Shown: positions 1 through 7,759, counted from the stretch's first letter. The stretch is DNA of 13,429 nt from JAAAOZ01 sp964496595 (GCA_964496595.1 CAZCAI010000134.1:1-13429), one strand, 5' to 3'. The notes: generated by a model from the sequence alone, not told the origin. Made by a program: numbers and translations.

Positions 1-272
1 CCGCTCAAGTGATTCCTATTCACGTCTGAGAGCACTTTTTTCATGTACTGATGCTGCCTTATTTTCTACATATGACAAATGCAGTGAAGGTAACTAAGAG
101 TGTTTACACCCAACTAAATAGATACGATTTATTTTCTTGGAATGGCCTAATCATCAATCCCCATCCGACCATTGGATGCTGTTCTTCAATTGCAACCTGC
201 GACTTTTAAACTTTCAACTTGTAACTTTCAACTTGTAACTTTCAACTTATTTCTTGTTAAGGAGGATGTGTC
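1..272. other. Upstream leader region of glgP, no gene seen
   Basis: This AT-rich stretch holds no convincing reading frame and no recognisable end of an upstream gene. A weak -35-like TTTACA lies at 103-108, but no good -10 follows at the right distance, so no promoter is called. The last 90 bases carry the heptamer tract (184-253) and the glgP ribosome-binding site (GGAGG at 261-265, 7 nt before the ATG at 273). Confidence 0.5.
184..253. repeat. Degenerate 7-bp tandem word tract (TTTCAAC/TTGTAAC type)
   Basis: Ten consecutive 7-bp words stay in one register. Words ending in AAC predominate, and TTTCAAC alternates with TTGTAAC at 212-246; the first words and the last (247-253) are degenerate. 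The tract ends about 7 nt before the glgP Shine-Dalgarno sequence, so it probably lies in the mRNA leader. The same word family occurs in opposite orientation before moxR (5592-5626). It resembles in style the heptanucleotide STRR repeats known from cyanobacteria; no relationship is claimed. Confidence 0.8.
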
Positions 273-2840
273 ATGAAGCCGATTAAGACCTTTTCCGTTG
301 TTCCTTCGTTGCCGGAGGAGTTGCGTCCGTTGTGGGACATGGCCTACAATCTGCGCTGGGCGTGGGACTACGACACTATTGAGCTATTTATGCGCCTGGA
401 TAGCGATCTGTGGGAGGCGAGCGGGCACAATCCCCTATTGATGCTTGGTGTCATCGATCAAGATCGGCTGGAAAGGTTGCGCTACGATGAGAGTTTCTTG
501 GCTTACTTAGATCGGGTTTATCGTCACTTTAAAAGTTACATCGAAGAAGAGGGCGCGGTGTGGTTCACGCACGAACACGGCCAGGCCGATACGCCGCTCT
601 TCGCCTACTTCTCCGCCGAGTTTGGCCTGACCGAGTGCCTCTCCATCTTCGCGGGCGGCCTGGGCGTCCTTTCTGGCGATCACCTTAAATCGGCCAGCGA
701 TTTGGGCTTGCCCCTGGTCGGCGTCGGCCTGCTCTATCAGCAGGGCTATTTCCAGCAATACCTCAATCAGGCGGGCTGGCAGCAGGAGCACTACGAGGAG
801 AATGACTTCGATAACCTCCCGCTCCATCTGGAATGCGACGACGCGGGCGCGCCGCTGAAGGTGGAGGTGGCGTTCCCCGGTCGCACGGTGACCGCGCAGA
901 TTTGGCGCGCGCAGGTGGGCCGGGTGCCTTTATATTTGCTGGATACCAACCTCGATCAGAACCAGGGCGCCGACCGCGACATCACCGATCAACTTTACGG
1001 CGGCGATCAGGAGATGCGCATCCAGCAGGAGATTTTGTTAGGCATCGGCGGCTATCGCGCCGTGCAGGCGCTGGGGCTTGATCCCACGATCTATCACGTC
1101 AACGAGGGCCACTCTGCCTTCTTGACGTTGGAGCGCGCGCGCCATTTGATGCGCGCGCATGGTCTCTCTTTCGCGGAGGCGCGCGAGGCGGCCTCGGCGG
1201 GGATCGTCTTCACCACCCACACCCCCGTGCCCGCCGGTCACGATCGCTTCCCGCCTCACCTGATGGATCATTATTTCTCGGCTTACGCGGATGAATTGGG
1301 CCTTTCACGCCACGACTTCTTAGCGTTGGGCCGTGAATATCCTGATCAGGAGCACGAGCCGTTCGTGATGACGGTGCTGGCCCTGAAGATGTCCTCTTAC
1401 AGCAACGGCGTCAGCAAGCTGCACGGCGAAATCAGCCGTGATATGTGGAAGAGCTTGTGGCCCGGCGTCCCCCAGGAGGAGATCCCCATCACGCACATCA
1501 CCAACGGTGTGCACTTCCTCTCTTGGACTTCACACGATATGAAGCGTCTCTATGATCGTTACCTCGGCCCGCGCTGGCGCCAGGAGCCGGGCGAGCAGGA
1601 GATCTGGCAGCGCGCCGAGCACATCGCGCCGGAGGAGCTGTGGCGCACGCACGAGCGACGTCGCGAGCGTCTCGTCGCCTTCACCCGCCACCGGCTGCGT
1701 CAGCAATTGCAGCGGCGCGGCGCCTCCCAGAGCGAGATCGAGGCTGCCGATGAGGTCTTAGATCCCAACGCGCTGACCATCGGCTTCGCGCGGCGCTTCG
1801 CCACCTACAAGCGCGCCACCCTGCTCTTGCGCGATCCCGAGCGCCTGGCCCGCATCATTAATGAATCGGAAGGCCCGGTGCAAATCATCTATGCCGGTAT
1901 GGCGCATCCCCAAGACAATCCCGGCAAACAGTTGATCCAGCAGATTGTTCATCTGGCGCGCACGGAGGATTTCCGCTACTCGATGGTCTTTCTGGAGGAC
2001 TACGACATGACCGTCGCCCGCTATATGCTTCAGGGCGTCGATGTGTGGCTGAACACGCCGCGTCGGCCCCGCGAGGCCAGCGGCACCAGCGGGATGAAGG
2101 CCGCCGCCAACGGCGTCCTCAATTTCAGCGTCTTAGATGGCTGGTGGGATGAGGCCTACCGTCCCGGCGTCGGCTGGGCGATTGGGCGCGGCGAGGTCTA
2201 CGATGATCGTGAGTATCAGGATTACGTGGAGGCGCAGGCTATGTATGATTTGCTGGAGCGCGATGTCGTGCCCACGTTCTATGATCGCGGACGCGATGGC
2301 CTGCCGCGCAAATGGATTCAATATATGAAGAACGGTATGGAGAATCTCTGCCACTTCTTCAACACCAACCGGATGGTCGCCGAATACACCGAGCGTTTCT
2401 ATATCCCGGCGGCGGCGCGCTATGACAAACTCACGGCGGATGAGATGGCCGGCGCTAAAGCGTTGGCCGCCTGGCGGGAGAAGATTCGCGGGGGCTGGTC
2501 TCGGGTAAAGATTAACGAGATTGAGGTCGATCTCCCCGACGAGCCGCAGGTCGGCGACGACATCGCCGCGCGCGCCTGGGTCGATCTGGGAGCGCTCAGC
2601 CCGGAGGACGTCTGCGTGGAGTTGTACATGGGGCAAGTCGATGCTGAGGGCGAGATTGTGGACGGCGACGCGGTACCGATGCAATTCGTGGAGCAGAGCG
2701 CGGGCCAGGGGAGCCAGTTCGCGGTCGATGCCGTGCCCTGCCGTCGCAGCGGGCGCTATGGTTACACCGTCCGCATCCTGCCCCAGCATCCCGACCTGGT
2801 CACGCCCTTTATGCCGGGGTACATTCTTTGGGCGAAATGA
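273..2840 (+). CDS. glgP: Alpha-glucan (glycogen/maltodextrin) phosphorylase, DUF3417 type
   Basis: This enzyme cleaves alpha-1,4-glucan with inorganic phosphate to release glucose-1-phosphate in the cytoplasm (GT35 family, pyridoxal phosphate dependent). At 855 residues it matches the divergent branch that carries an N-terminal DUF3417 helical domain (about residues 10-120). Conserved blocks include SGDHLKSASDLGLP near residue 135, NEGHSAF at 277-283, THTPVPAGHDRF, and the cofactor site EASGTSGMKAAANG with the PLP-binding lysine at residue 609. A beta-rich C-terminal extension of about 110 residues ends in the GYILWA motif common in this branch. The ATG follows a near-perfect AAGGAGG with 7-nt spacing. 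The gene stands alone on this strand, its leader carries a heptamer tract, and its 3' end overlaps convergent prmC by 32 bp. Whether the substrate is glycogen or shorter maltodextrin cannot be told from sequence. Confidence 0.96.
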   Translation: MKPIKTFSVVPSLPEELRPLWDMAYNLRWAWDYDTIELFMRLDSDLWEASGHNPLLMLGVIDQDRLERLRYDESFLAYLDRVYRHFKSYIEEEGAVWFTHEHGQADTPLFAYFSAEFGLTECLSIFAGGLGVLSGDHLKSASDLGLPLVGVGLLYQQGYFQQYLNQAGWQQEHYEENDFDNLPLHLECDDAGAPLKVEVAFPGRTVTAQIWRAQVGRVPLYLLDTNLDQNQGADRDITDQLYGGDQEMRIQQEILLGIGGYRAVQALGLDPTIYHVNEGHSAFLTLERARHLMRAHGLSFAEAREAASAGIVFTTHTPVPAGHDRFPPHLMDHYFSAYADELGLSRHDFLALGREYPDQEHEPFVMTVLALKMSSYSNGVSKLHGEISRDMWKSLWPGVPQEEIPITHITNGVHFLSWTSHDMKRLYDRYLGPRWRQEPGEQEIWQRAEHIAPEELWRTHERRRERLVAFTRHRLRQQLQRRGASQSEIEAADEVLDPNALTIGFARRFATYKRATLLLRDPERLARIINESEGPVQIIYAGMAHPQDNPGKQLIQQIVHLARTEDFRYSMVFLEDYDMTVARYMLQGVDVWLNTPRRPREASGTSGMKAAANGVLNFSVLDGWWDEAYRPGVGWAIGRGEVYDDREYQDYVEAQAMYDLLERDVVPTFYDRGRDGLPRKWIQYMKNGMENLCHFFNTNRMVAEYTERFYIPAAARYDKLTADEMAGAKALAAWREKIRGGWSRVKINEIEVDLPDEPQVGDDIAARAWVDLGALSPEDVCVELYMGQVDAEGEIVDGDAVPMQFVEQSAGQGSQFAVDAVPCRRSGRYGYTVRILPQHPDLVTPFMPGYILWAK

Positions 2841-3711
2841 CCTGAACCTCCAATACCCGATCCTTCCCTGCTAAATCGGGCACAACCCTAATCGAAGCAT
2901 CTGGAAACGCGGCCTGGGCGTACGTCCGGGCCGCGTTTGCCTGTCGCTCTCCGATTTCGATCAGGAGCAGGCCGCCGGGCGCGAGGCGACGCGCGGCTTG
3001 ATCCAACAAGCGGCGGATTGCGTCCAGACCCTCGGCGCCGGAGAGAAGCGCCAGGCGCGGTTCGCGCTGTACGGAGATGGGTAGATCGGCCCATGCCTCG
3101 GCGGCGACGTAGGGTGGGTTGCTGATGATCAGATCGAGCGGGCCAGCTATAGCGGAGAGTAGATCGCTCTGGACGAAAGAGACCCGCGCGGCGACCTGAT
3201 GGCGCTCGGCGTTGACGCGCGCGACGTGCAGCGCAGCCCGCGAGAGATCGCCGGCGCAGATGTGCAGGCCGGGGCGATGCGCGGCCAGCGCCACCGCGAT
3301 GCAGCCGGAGCCGGCGCCCACATCCACCGCTCGGATCGCCTTGGGGGCGGGATGGCGCGCGAGCCACGCCAGCGCGATCTCCACCAGCGTCTCCGTCTCC
3401 GGGCGGGGGATGAGCACGTCCGGCGTAACGGTGAAGGGCAGCCCGAAGAACTCCCGCTCGCCTGTGATGTACGGCAGCGGCGTCCCTGTGGCGCGCTCGC
3501 GCACGTCGTCCTCGTAGGCGATGCGCTGCGCCGTCGAAAGGGCCATCTCCGGGTGGGCGAGTAGCTGCGCGCGGGTCGTGCTCAGGCGGCGGCTTAACAG
3601 CAGTTCCGCTTCTAGTCGGGGGGCGTCTGTGATCGGCGCCAGGCGGGGGATCGCCCAGCGGAGCGTGGATTTTACGTCGTTGCGGGATGAGCTATCGGAG
3701 GATGTCGGCAC
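2809..3711 (-). CDS. prmC: Peptide chain release factor N5-glutamine methyltransferase
   Basis: PrmC (HemK) methylates the glutamine of the GGQ motif in release factors RF1/RF2 using S-adenosylmethionine, which improves termination. The 300-residue product shows IPRPETE at 101-107, the SAM-binding VDVGAGSGCIA from residue 129, and the catalytic NPPY at 198-201. The final DLAGKDRVLEV block is typical of the family. The frame is open further upstream to 3891, but that part is antisense-like sequence inside the DUF58 gene. I chose the GTG at 3711 because GGAGGAG lies 7 nt upstream and the product then has normal family length. It overlaps the end of the DUF58 gene by 20 nt, indicating translational coupling in a moxR-DUF58-prmC operon. 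Its last residues (ISPKECTPA) lie in the 32-bp overlap with convergent glgP and look like a non-conserved tail. Confidence 0.94.
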   Translation of the reverse strand: MPTSSDSSSRNDVKSTLRWAIPRLAPITDAPRLEAELLLSRRLSTTRAQLLAHPEMALSTAQRIAYEDDVRERATGTPLPYITGEREFFGLPFTVTPDVLIPRPETETLVEIALAWLARHPAPKAIRAVDVGAGSGCIAVALAAHRPGLHICAGDLSRAALHVARVNAERHQVAARVSFVQSDLLSAIAGPLDLIISNPPYVAAEAWADLPISVQREPRLALLSGAEGLDAIRRLLDQAARRLAPGGLLLIEIGERQANAARTYAQAAFPDASIRVVPDLAGKDRVLEVQVISPKECTPA

Positions 3712-4589
3712 GGCGCAACTCCTCCAGCAGCAAGCGCTGGAGCGCCATATCGGTGCGGAGGAGCGCGTAGCGCCCGCGATGTTGGCCGGCCAGCTTCCGC
3801 AGATCGGCCTGCCAGGCCGCGAAGTGGCGCTGGTAGGCCGCCAGTCGCGCGCCATCGACGGTGATCTCCCGCCTGTCCTCAGTTTCCACATCGACCAGCC
3901 GGAGATCGCCGTGCAGCTCCGGGGCGATCTCCTCCGGGGTGAGCAGGTGCAGGAGCGCCGCCTCGTGGCCGCGCGCCGCCAGCGCCGTGATGCCCGCCCG
4001 CAGGCCCGCCGGATCGTAGCCGTCGGTGAGGAGCAGCAGCAGGCCGGGACGGATGGGGCGCTGCGCGAGGGCTTTGAGGCCGGCGCCCAGACTGGAGGAG
4101 CCGCCGGGGGTTAGATCGGCGATCCAGTTGGCCCAGCGGGGCAGGGCCGCCCGTCCCCGTGCGCGCGGCCACGCCGCCGCGATGGTATCGCCGCGCAGGA
4201 ACATCCCCCGCAGGGCGTCGCCGTTCAACAGCGCGATGGCGCCCAAAGCCATGCTCAAACGCTGCGCCATCGACCAGCGCGCCGCGCCCGCGCCATCCGC
4301 TTCCGGCGTCTTCCAGCCCATCGAGCCGCTGCCGTCGAGCACCACGGTGACGGCGAGATCCTCCTCTTCCTCGAAGAGCCGGACGTAGGGCCGATCCAGG
4401 CGCGCGTAGAGATTCCAGTCGACGCGCCGGGGATCATCGCCGGGGGTGTAATCGCGGTAGTCGGCGAACTCGATGCCCGCGCCGCGCCGCGTGGAGCGCC
4501 GCTCGCCCCAGGTTCCGCCGCGTCGCCGCCGGTGCGTGACGAAGCGCAGGCGCGAAAGGAGCGCGAGATTGACGTCTAAGGCGGGCGGA

Positions 4590-4609
<20 letters not shown>
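3692..4609 (-). CDS. DUF58 domain protein with vWA-like MIDAS motif
   Basis: The 305-residue protein carries the DUF58 hallmark at residues 43-70: GIEFADYRDY followed by PGDDPRRVDWNLYAR. A von Willebrand A-like fold follows, with a metal-ion-dependent adhesion motif DGSGS (D92, S94, S96) and later TDGYD (D196). DUF58 proteins are regular partners of MoxR AAA+ ATPases, and the pair is thought to act in maturing or assembling other protein complexes; the client here is unknown. No transmembrane segment is evident, unlike longer DUF58 proteins with two N-terminal helices. The ATG overlaps the end of moxR by 20 nt and has only a weak upstream GGCGG, consistent with coupled translation. The 3' end overlaps prmC by another 20 nt. 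Confidence 0.9.
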
Positions 4610-5570
<961 letters not shown>

Positions 5571-5591
5571 AATCGAACTCTCCTCATATCA

Positions 5592-5626
5592 GTTGAAAGT
5601 TACAGGTTGCGAGTTGAAAGTTGGCT
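5592..5626 (-). repeat. Degenerate heptamer tract upstream of moxR (same family as glgP leader)
   Basis: Five 7-bp words in one register. Read on the minus strand each ends in AAC, including TTTCAAC twice, CTGTAAC and TCGCAAC. The word content and order closely match the tract before glgP at 191-246. The tract ends 6 nt before the moxR Shine-Dalgarno (GAGGAG at 5585-5580), a placement nearly the same as at glgP. Confidence 0.75.
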
Positions 5627-5630
5627 TGCA

Positions 5631-5665
5631 GTCGAATGTCAAACGTCAAAAAGTCCAAAGTCAGT
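5631..5665. repeat. Second heptamer tract, GTC word family
   Basis: The trinucleotide GTC recurs at 5631, 5638, 5645, 5653 and 5660, a spacing of 7, 7, 8 and 7. The words include GTCGAAT, GTCAAAC and AGTCCAA. It lies directly beside the AAC-type tract but uses a different core word. Confidence 0.6.
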
Positions 5666-5706
5666 TCTATGTGCGATGGCGGCGTTATGACATTCATCTT
5701 TAGCCG

Positions 5707-5789
5707 ATTCCGTAATTTGGAATTTAGAATTGCGAATTGCGAATAATGCTATTGAGTAAAGATTCAAAATTCTAAATTCGCAATTGGCT
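5707..5789. repeat. Mirrored pair of heptamer tracts forming an inverted repeat
   Basis: The left arm (5707-5748) is six words in register: ATTCCGT, AATTTGG, AATTTAG, AATTGCG twice and AATAATG. The right arm (5762-5789) contains the same vocabulary on the other strand. The arms share a perfect 12-bp inverted repeat, GAATTTAGAATT at 5720-5731 and its complement at 5768-5779, separated by 36 nt, so a cruciform or RNA hairpin is possible. It is too AT-rich and too far from a gene end to be an intrinsic terminator. Confidence 0.7.
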
Positions 5790-5885
5790 GATGTTAGTTT
5801 TTATGTTGCAGGAAGAGCCATTCCGGGAATCTGTGAAAATCCGTGAGCTATTTTCTAAAAGTGTCCGGTGACTAAAACCCGCTTA

Positions 5886-5901
5886 TAGCTTCCTGGAAGG
5901 T
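5886..5901. repeat. Dispersed palindromic 16-mer, copy 1
   Basis: TAGCTTCCTGGAAGGT contains the palindrome CTTCC-T-GGAAG. A second copy differing at one base lies at 12019-12034 before the alkaline phosphatase gene. This copy is downstream of the TPR gene and its terminator. The function is unknown; it may be a small dispersed repeat of the genome. Confidence 0.55.
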
Positions 5902-5920
5902 GGAAGTTCGTAATTCTCTG

Positions 5921-5956
5921 CGAAAATCGAAGGCGGGGGCTGATCTAGCCCCCGCC
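5921..5956 (-). terminator. Intrinsic terminator of the TPR gene
   Basis: A perfect 10-bp GC-rich stem, GGCGGGGGCT at 5932-5941 against AGCCCCCGCC at 5947-5956, encloses a 5-nt loop. On the minus strand it is followed by TTCGATTTTCG, a moderate U-rich run. It lies about 50 nt beyond the stop of the TPR gene, the right place to end that transcript. Confidence 0.8.
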
Positions 5957-6006
5957 GTAATGTGAGTTGCAACAGCATCAAGGTGCAATGGCACAATGAT
6001 GCCGGG

Positions 6007-6678
6007 TTATTCCTTTCTGAAGCGCTCTTCCAGGCGTTCCAGTAGTTCCGCCGCCTCGACCAACTTATCCAGCGGATTTTCATCCCCCGTGAAGTAGCGA
6101 TAATCGCACGGCATAATATCCAAATTATTCACGAGCGTCAAATGATGTTTGCGCACCGTCTCGGTGGTGATGTCATAGAATGTCGCCAAATCTTCGAGGC
6201 TCTCTTCCCGCAGGTTGACCTTGATGACCGTGTAATGCAAGGCCGCGGCCCAGGCTTCTGGTTTGGGGATGTGGAGCGGCTCTTCGCCCAATGCGATGCG
6301 GAATTCCATCCACATTTGAATTGCCGCGCCGATCATCTCCAGCGGCATGTTCTTGTCCGTCATCTTCTCGGTCAGGATATTTTCGACGGGGTCCATACCG
6401 CTACCGAAAAGCTGCTCGATCCGCTCGGCGACGGGGGAGTCGGGCGCCAGTCGTAAGTAGTTGGCCAATGCTCGCAAGGCGCGATCAAAATCCCCGGCCC
6501 GCGAGAGAGCCTGCGCCAGGTTGAGGTGGTATTGCGTGTTGGTGGGATCGAACTGCAACGCCGCTTCGAACTTTTCGATGGCGGTATCCACCTCCCAGCG
6601 ATTGTACGCTGCCATTGCTTCTTCATAAAAGGCCGTTGCTTTTTTACGATTTACTGCACTTGGTTGAGCTGGGGTCAT
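6007..6678 (-). CDS. TPR protein with C-terminal helix-turn-helix-like region, function unknown
   Basis: The 223-residue product begins with two tetratricopeptide-like repeats (about residues 13-46 and 47-80, with GDFDRALRALANYLRLAPDS typical of the family). A charged linker follows, then an all-helical domain whose segment DLATFYDITTETVRKHH (about 163-179) resembles a helix-turn-helix. It ends in a leucine/glutamate-rich helix. The frame opens earlier at 6705, but that start has no ribosome-binding site. I chose the ATG at 6678 because GGAGG precedes it by 7 nt. The gene is monocistronic with its own promoter and terminator. The HTH may bind nucleic acid or may be a cyclin-like protein-binding fold. 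I do not recognise a named family and assign no function. Confidence 0.82.
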   Translation of the reverse strand: MTPAQPSAVNRKKATAFYEEAMAAYNRWEVDTAIEKFEAALQFDPTNTQYHLNLAQALSRAGDFDRALRALANYLRLAPDSPVAERIEQLFGSGMDPVENILTEKMTDKNMPLEMIGAAIQMWMEFRIALGEEPLHIPKPEAWAAALHYTVIKVNLREESLEDLATFYDITTETVRKHHLTLVNNLDIMPCDYRYFTGDENPLDKLVEAAELLERLEERFRKE

Positions 6679-6725
6679 AGCTTTGCCTCCATCCGTCCAT
6701 GCCATGGGCTGGGTTATTGTCCCCT

Positions 6726-6753
6726 ATTATATCAGTTTCGGCTTGCCTGCCAA
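6726..6753 (-). promoter_or_regulatory. Sigma-A-type promoter of the TPR gene
   Basis: On the minus strand a -35 TTGGCA (6753-6748) and a perfect -10 TATAAT (6731-6726) are separated by 16 nt. The predicted transcript starts near 6719, giving a leader of about 40 nt to the ATG at 6678. Confidence 0.75.
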
Positions 6754-6894
6754 GAGGCATTTGTATCGCACGCTCCGCCGTCGCCTGGTTGCGCTGCTGG
6801 ATGAGGCATTGGAGGCTTGAGGCTCCAGGTGGCATTTTTGAGATTGGGGATCGGGGGCGCAGTATTGGCTTAGAGCTTTGCATAAAACTACCTT

Positions 6895-6923
6895 TTGCTG
6901 AAATGGTGGACTCATAGTAGAAT
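6895..6923 (+). promoter_or_regulatory. Promoter of the vapBC-type operon
   Basis: A -35 TTGCTG (6895-6900) and a -10 TAGAAT (6918-6923) are separated by 17 nt. Transcription would begin near 6930, about 20 nt before the vapB ATG. It is divergent from the TPR promoter at 6726-6753. Confidence 0.6.
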
Positions 6924-6934
6924 GAAGATGAGTC
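6909..6934. promoter_or_regulatory. Candidate autoregulatory operator of vapBC
   Basis: A perfect 7-bp inverted repeat, GACTCAT at 6909-6915 and ATGAGTC at 6928-6934, brackets the -10 box with a 12-nt spacer. AbrB-fold antitoxins commonly repress their own promoter by binding dyads that overlap it, so this is the natural operator candidate. That it binds VapB is inference. Confidence 0.5.
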
Positions 6935-6950
6935 TCTGAGGAGGTAGTCA

Positions 6951-7274
6951 ATGGAACAAGCTATGGAAAGGACTATATTGCTGGATGAGAGTGGCCGCAT
7001 CTTGATACCGGCGGCGCTCAAACGGCGTCTTGGATTGCTGCCGGGGATGCATCTCGTTGTTGAACCAGGAGAAGAAGAAAGCGTGCGCCTCCGGGTTGAA
7101 TCGAATCTGCCCCAGCTTGTCGACAAGGGTGGGATCTTGGTGGTTGCGAGTCAAACGTCTCCTGATGAGCAAAGTGATGCGTTGATGAGCGATTGGACAG
7201 ACATCACCCGCAGAGAACGGGATCGTCGAGTAGCTGCATTGAGCGGTGAGGGGACGCATGAAAATTCTGCTTGA
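6951..7274 (+). CDS. vapB: AbrB/MazE-fold antitoxin (VapB-like)
   Basis: The 107-residue protein starts with a swapped-hairpin AbrB DNA-binding domain: residues 8-38 contain LLDESGRILIPAALKRRLGL and then PGMHLVVEPGE. The C-terminal half is charged and probably binds and neutralises the toxin. The ATG at 6951 follows GAGGAGGT at a good distance; a second ATG at 6963 has no ribosome-binding site. Its end overlaps the following PIN-domain gene by 17 nt, the standard antitoxin-toxin arrangement. Autoregulation through the dyad at 6909-6934 is likely. Base composition is less GC-rich than the heat-shock genes and the moxR operon, which fits a mobile accessory module. The symbol is by family and context. 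Confidence 0.85.
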   Translation: MEQAMERTILLDESGRILIPAALKRRLGLLPGMHLVVEPGEEESVRLRVESNLPQLVDKGGILVVASQTSPDEQSDALMSDWTDITRRERDRRVAALSGEGTHENSA

Positions 7275-7698
7275 TACTTCGGTGTTGGTTGCTGCCATGG
7301 TGGAATCGCATCCCGCACATCAACGCGCCCTGCCTTGGCTACAGAAAATTAGTGATCCAACTCATGAGGGATTGGTGGCGGCTCACTCGATAGCCGAACT
7401 CTATGCTGTTTTGACTTCGTTGCCCGTGAAGCCCCGTATTTCGCCGAGCGTCGCCCGCCGATTAATTGAACACAATGTTCTCAAGCAATGTAAAGTGGTA
7501 TCTCTTTCTGCGGAGGACTATGTGGCGATTATTGAGCATTTGTCCGAGCTTGAAATACTTGGTGGCGCGACCTATGATGCGTTGATCTTTTATGTGGCTG
7601 TCAAAGCTGATGCCGACCGTGTGGCTACTTTCAATGTTAAAGACTTTGTTCGAGTATATCCTGATTTTGCTGATAGGATTGTTTCTCCTTCGCCATAG
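7258..7698 (+). CDS. vapC: PIN-domain ribonuclease toxin (VapC-like)
   Basis: A 146-residue PIN-domain protein, presumed to be a Mg-dependent endoribonuclease that blocks translation when free of its antitoxin. The acidic residues expected at the active site are visible: D6 in LLDTSVLVAAM, E47 in HSIAELYAVLT and D107 in GGATYDALI. The late PIN block reads VATFNVKDF (123-130). The frame also contains a GTG at 7246. I prefer the ATG at 7258 because GAGGGG precedes it and MKILLDTSV is the classical PIN start. It overlaps vapB by 17 nt. A strong terminator follows about 27 nt after the stop. The RNA target cannot be predicted. Confidence 0.87.
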   Translation: MKILLDTSVLVAAMVESHPAHQRALPWLQKISDPTHEGLVAAHSIAELYAVLTSLPVKPRISPSVARRLIEHNVLKQCKVVSLSAEDYVAIIEHLSELEILGGATYDALIFYVAVKADADRVATFNVKDFVRVYPDFADRIVSPSP

Positions 7699-7724
7699 AA
7701 AATATAGGTTCTTGTTGACATCGC

Positions 7725-7758
7725 AGACCGGGGCCAATGCCGCGCCCCGGTCTTTTTT
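7725..7758 (+). terminator. Intrinsic terminator of vapBC
   Basis: A perfect 10-bp stem, AGACCGGGGC at 7725-7734 and GCCCCGGTCT at 7744-7753, has a 9-nt loop and runs into six T residues at 7753-7758. It ends immediately before the -35 box of the hrcA promoter (7760), insulating the heat-shock operon. Confidence 0.92.
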
Positions 7759-7759
7759 A

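Larger units (their letters stand above)
5571..6006. other. 436-bp AT-rich spacer between moxR and the TPR gene, no gene seen
   Basis: Both flanking genes are on the minus strand. The spacer contains the moxR ribosome-binding site, four heptamer-word tracts (5592-5626, 5631-5665, 5707-5748, 5762-5789), a dispersed palindrome at 5886-5901 and the terminator of the TPR gene at 5932-5956. A decamer-like echo (TCTGTGAAAA then TCCGTGAG) occurs around 5830-5848. Short frames here have no family resemblance. The moxR promoter must lie in this spacer but was not identified. Confidence 0.6.

Noticed and set aside
103..131. Possible glgP promoter (TTTACA)
   Set aside because: No convincing -10 hexamer lies 16-18 nt downstream, so the call would be guesswork.
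2133..2789. A 218-codon frame antisense to the end of glgP
   Set aside because: It lies wholly inside the conserved phosphorylase gene, has no recognisable domain and no ribosome-binding context.
3712..3891. Upstream extension of prmC to an ATG at 3891
   Set aside because: The extra 60 residues have no PrmC similarity and lie inside the DUF58 gene; the GTG at 3711 has a strong ribosome-binding site and gives normal length.
6679..6705. Nine-residue longer start of the TPR gene
   Set aside because: There is no Shine-Dalgarno before the ATG at 6705, while GGAGG stands 7 nt before the ATG at 6678.
6808..6832. Short inverted repeat (TGGAG...CTCCA) between the divergent TPR and vapBC promoters
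   Set aside because: A 5-bp stem is within chance expectation and has no T-run or promoter overlap.
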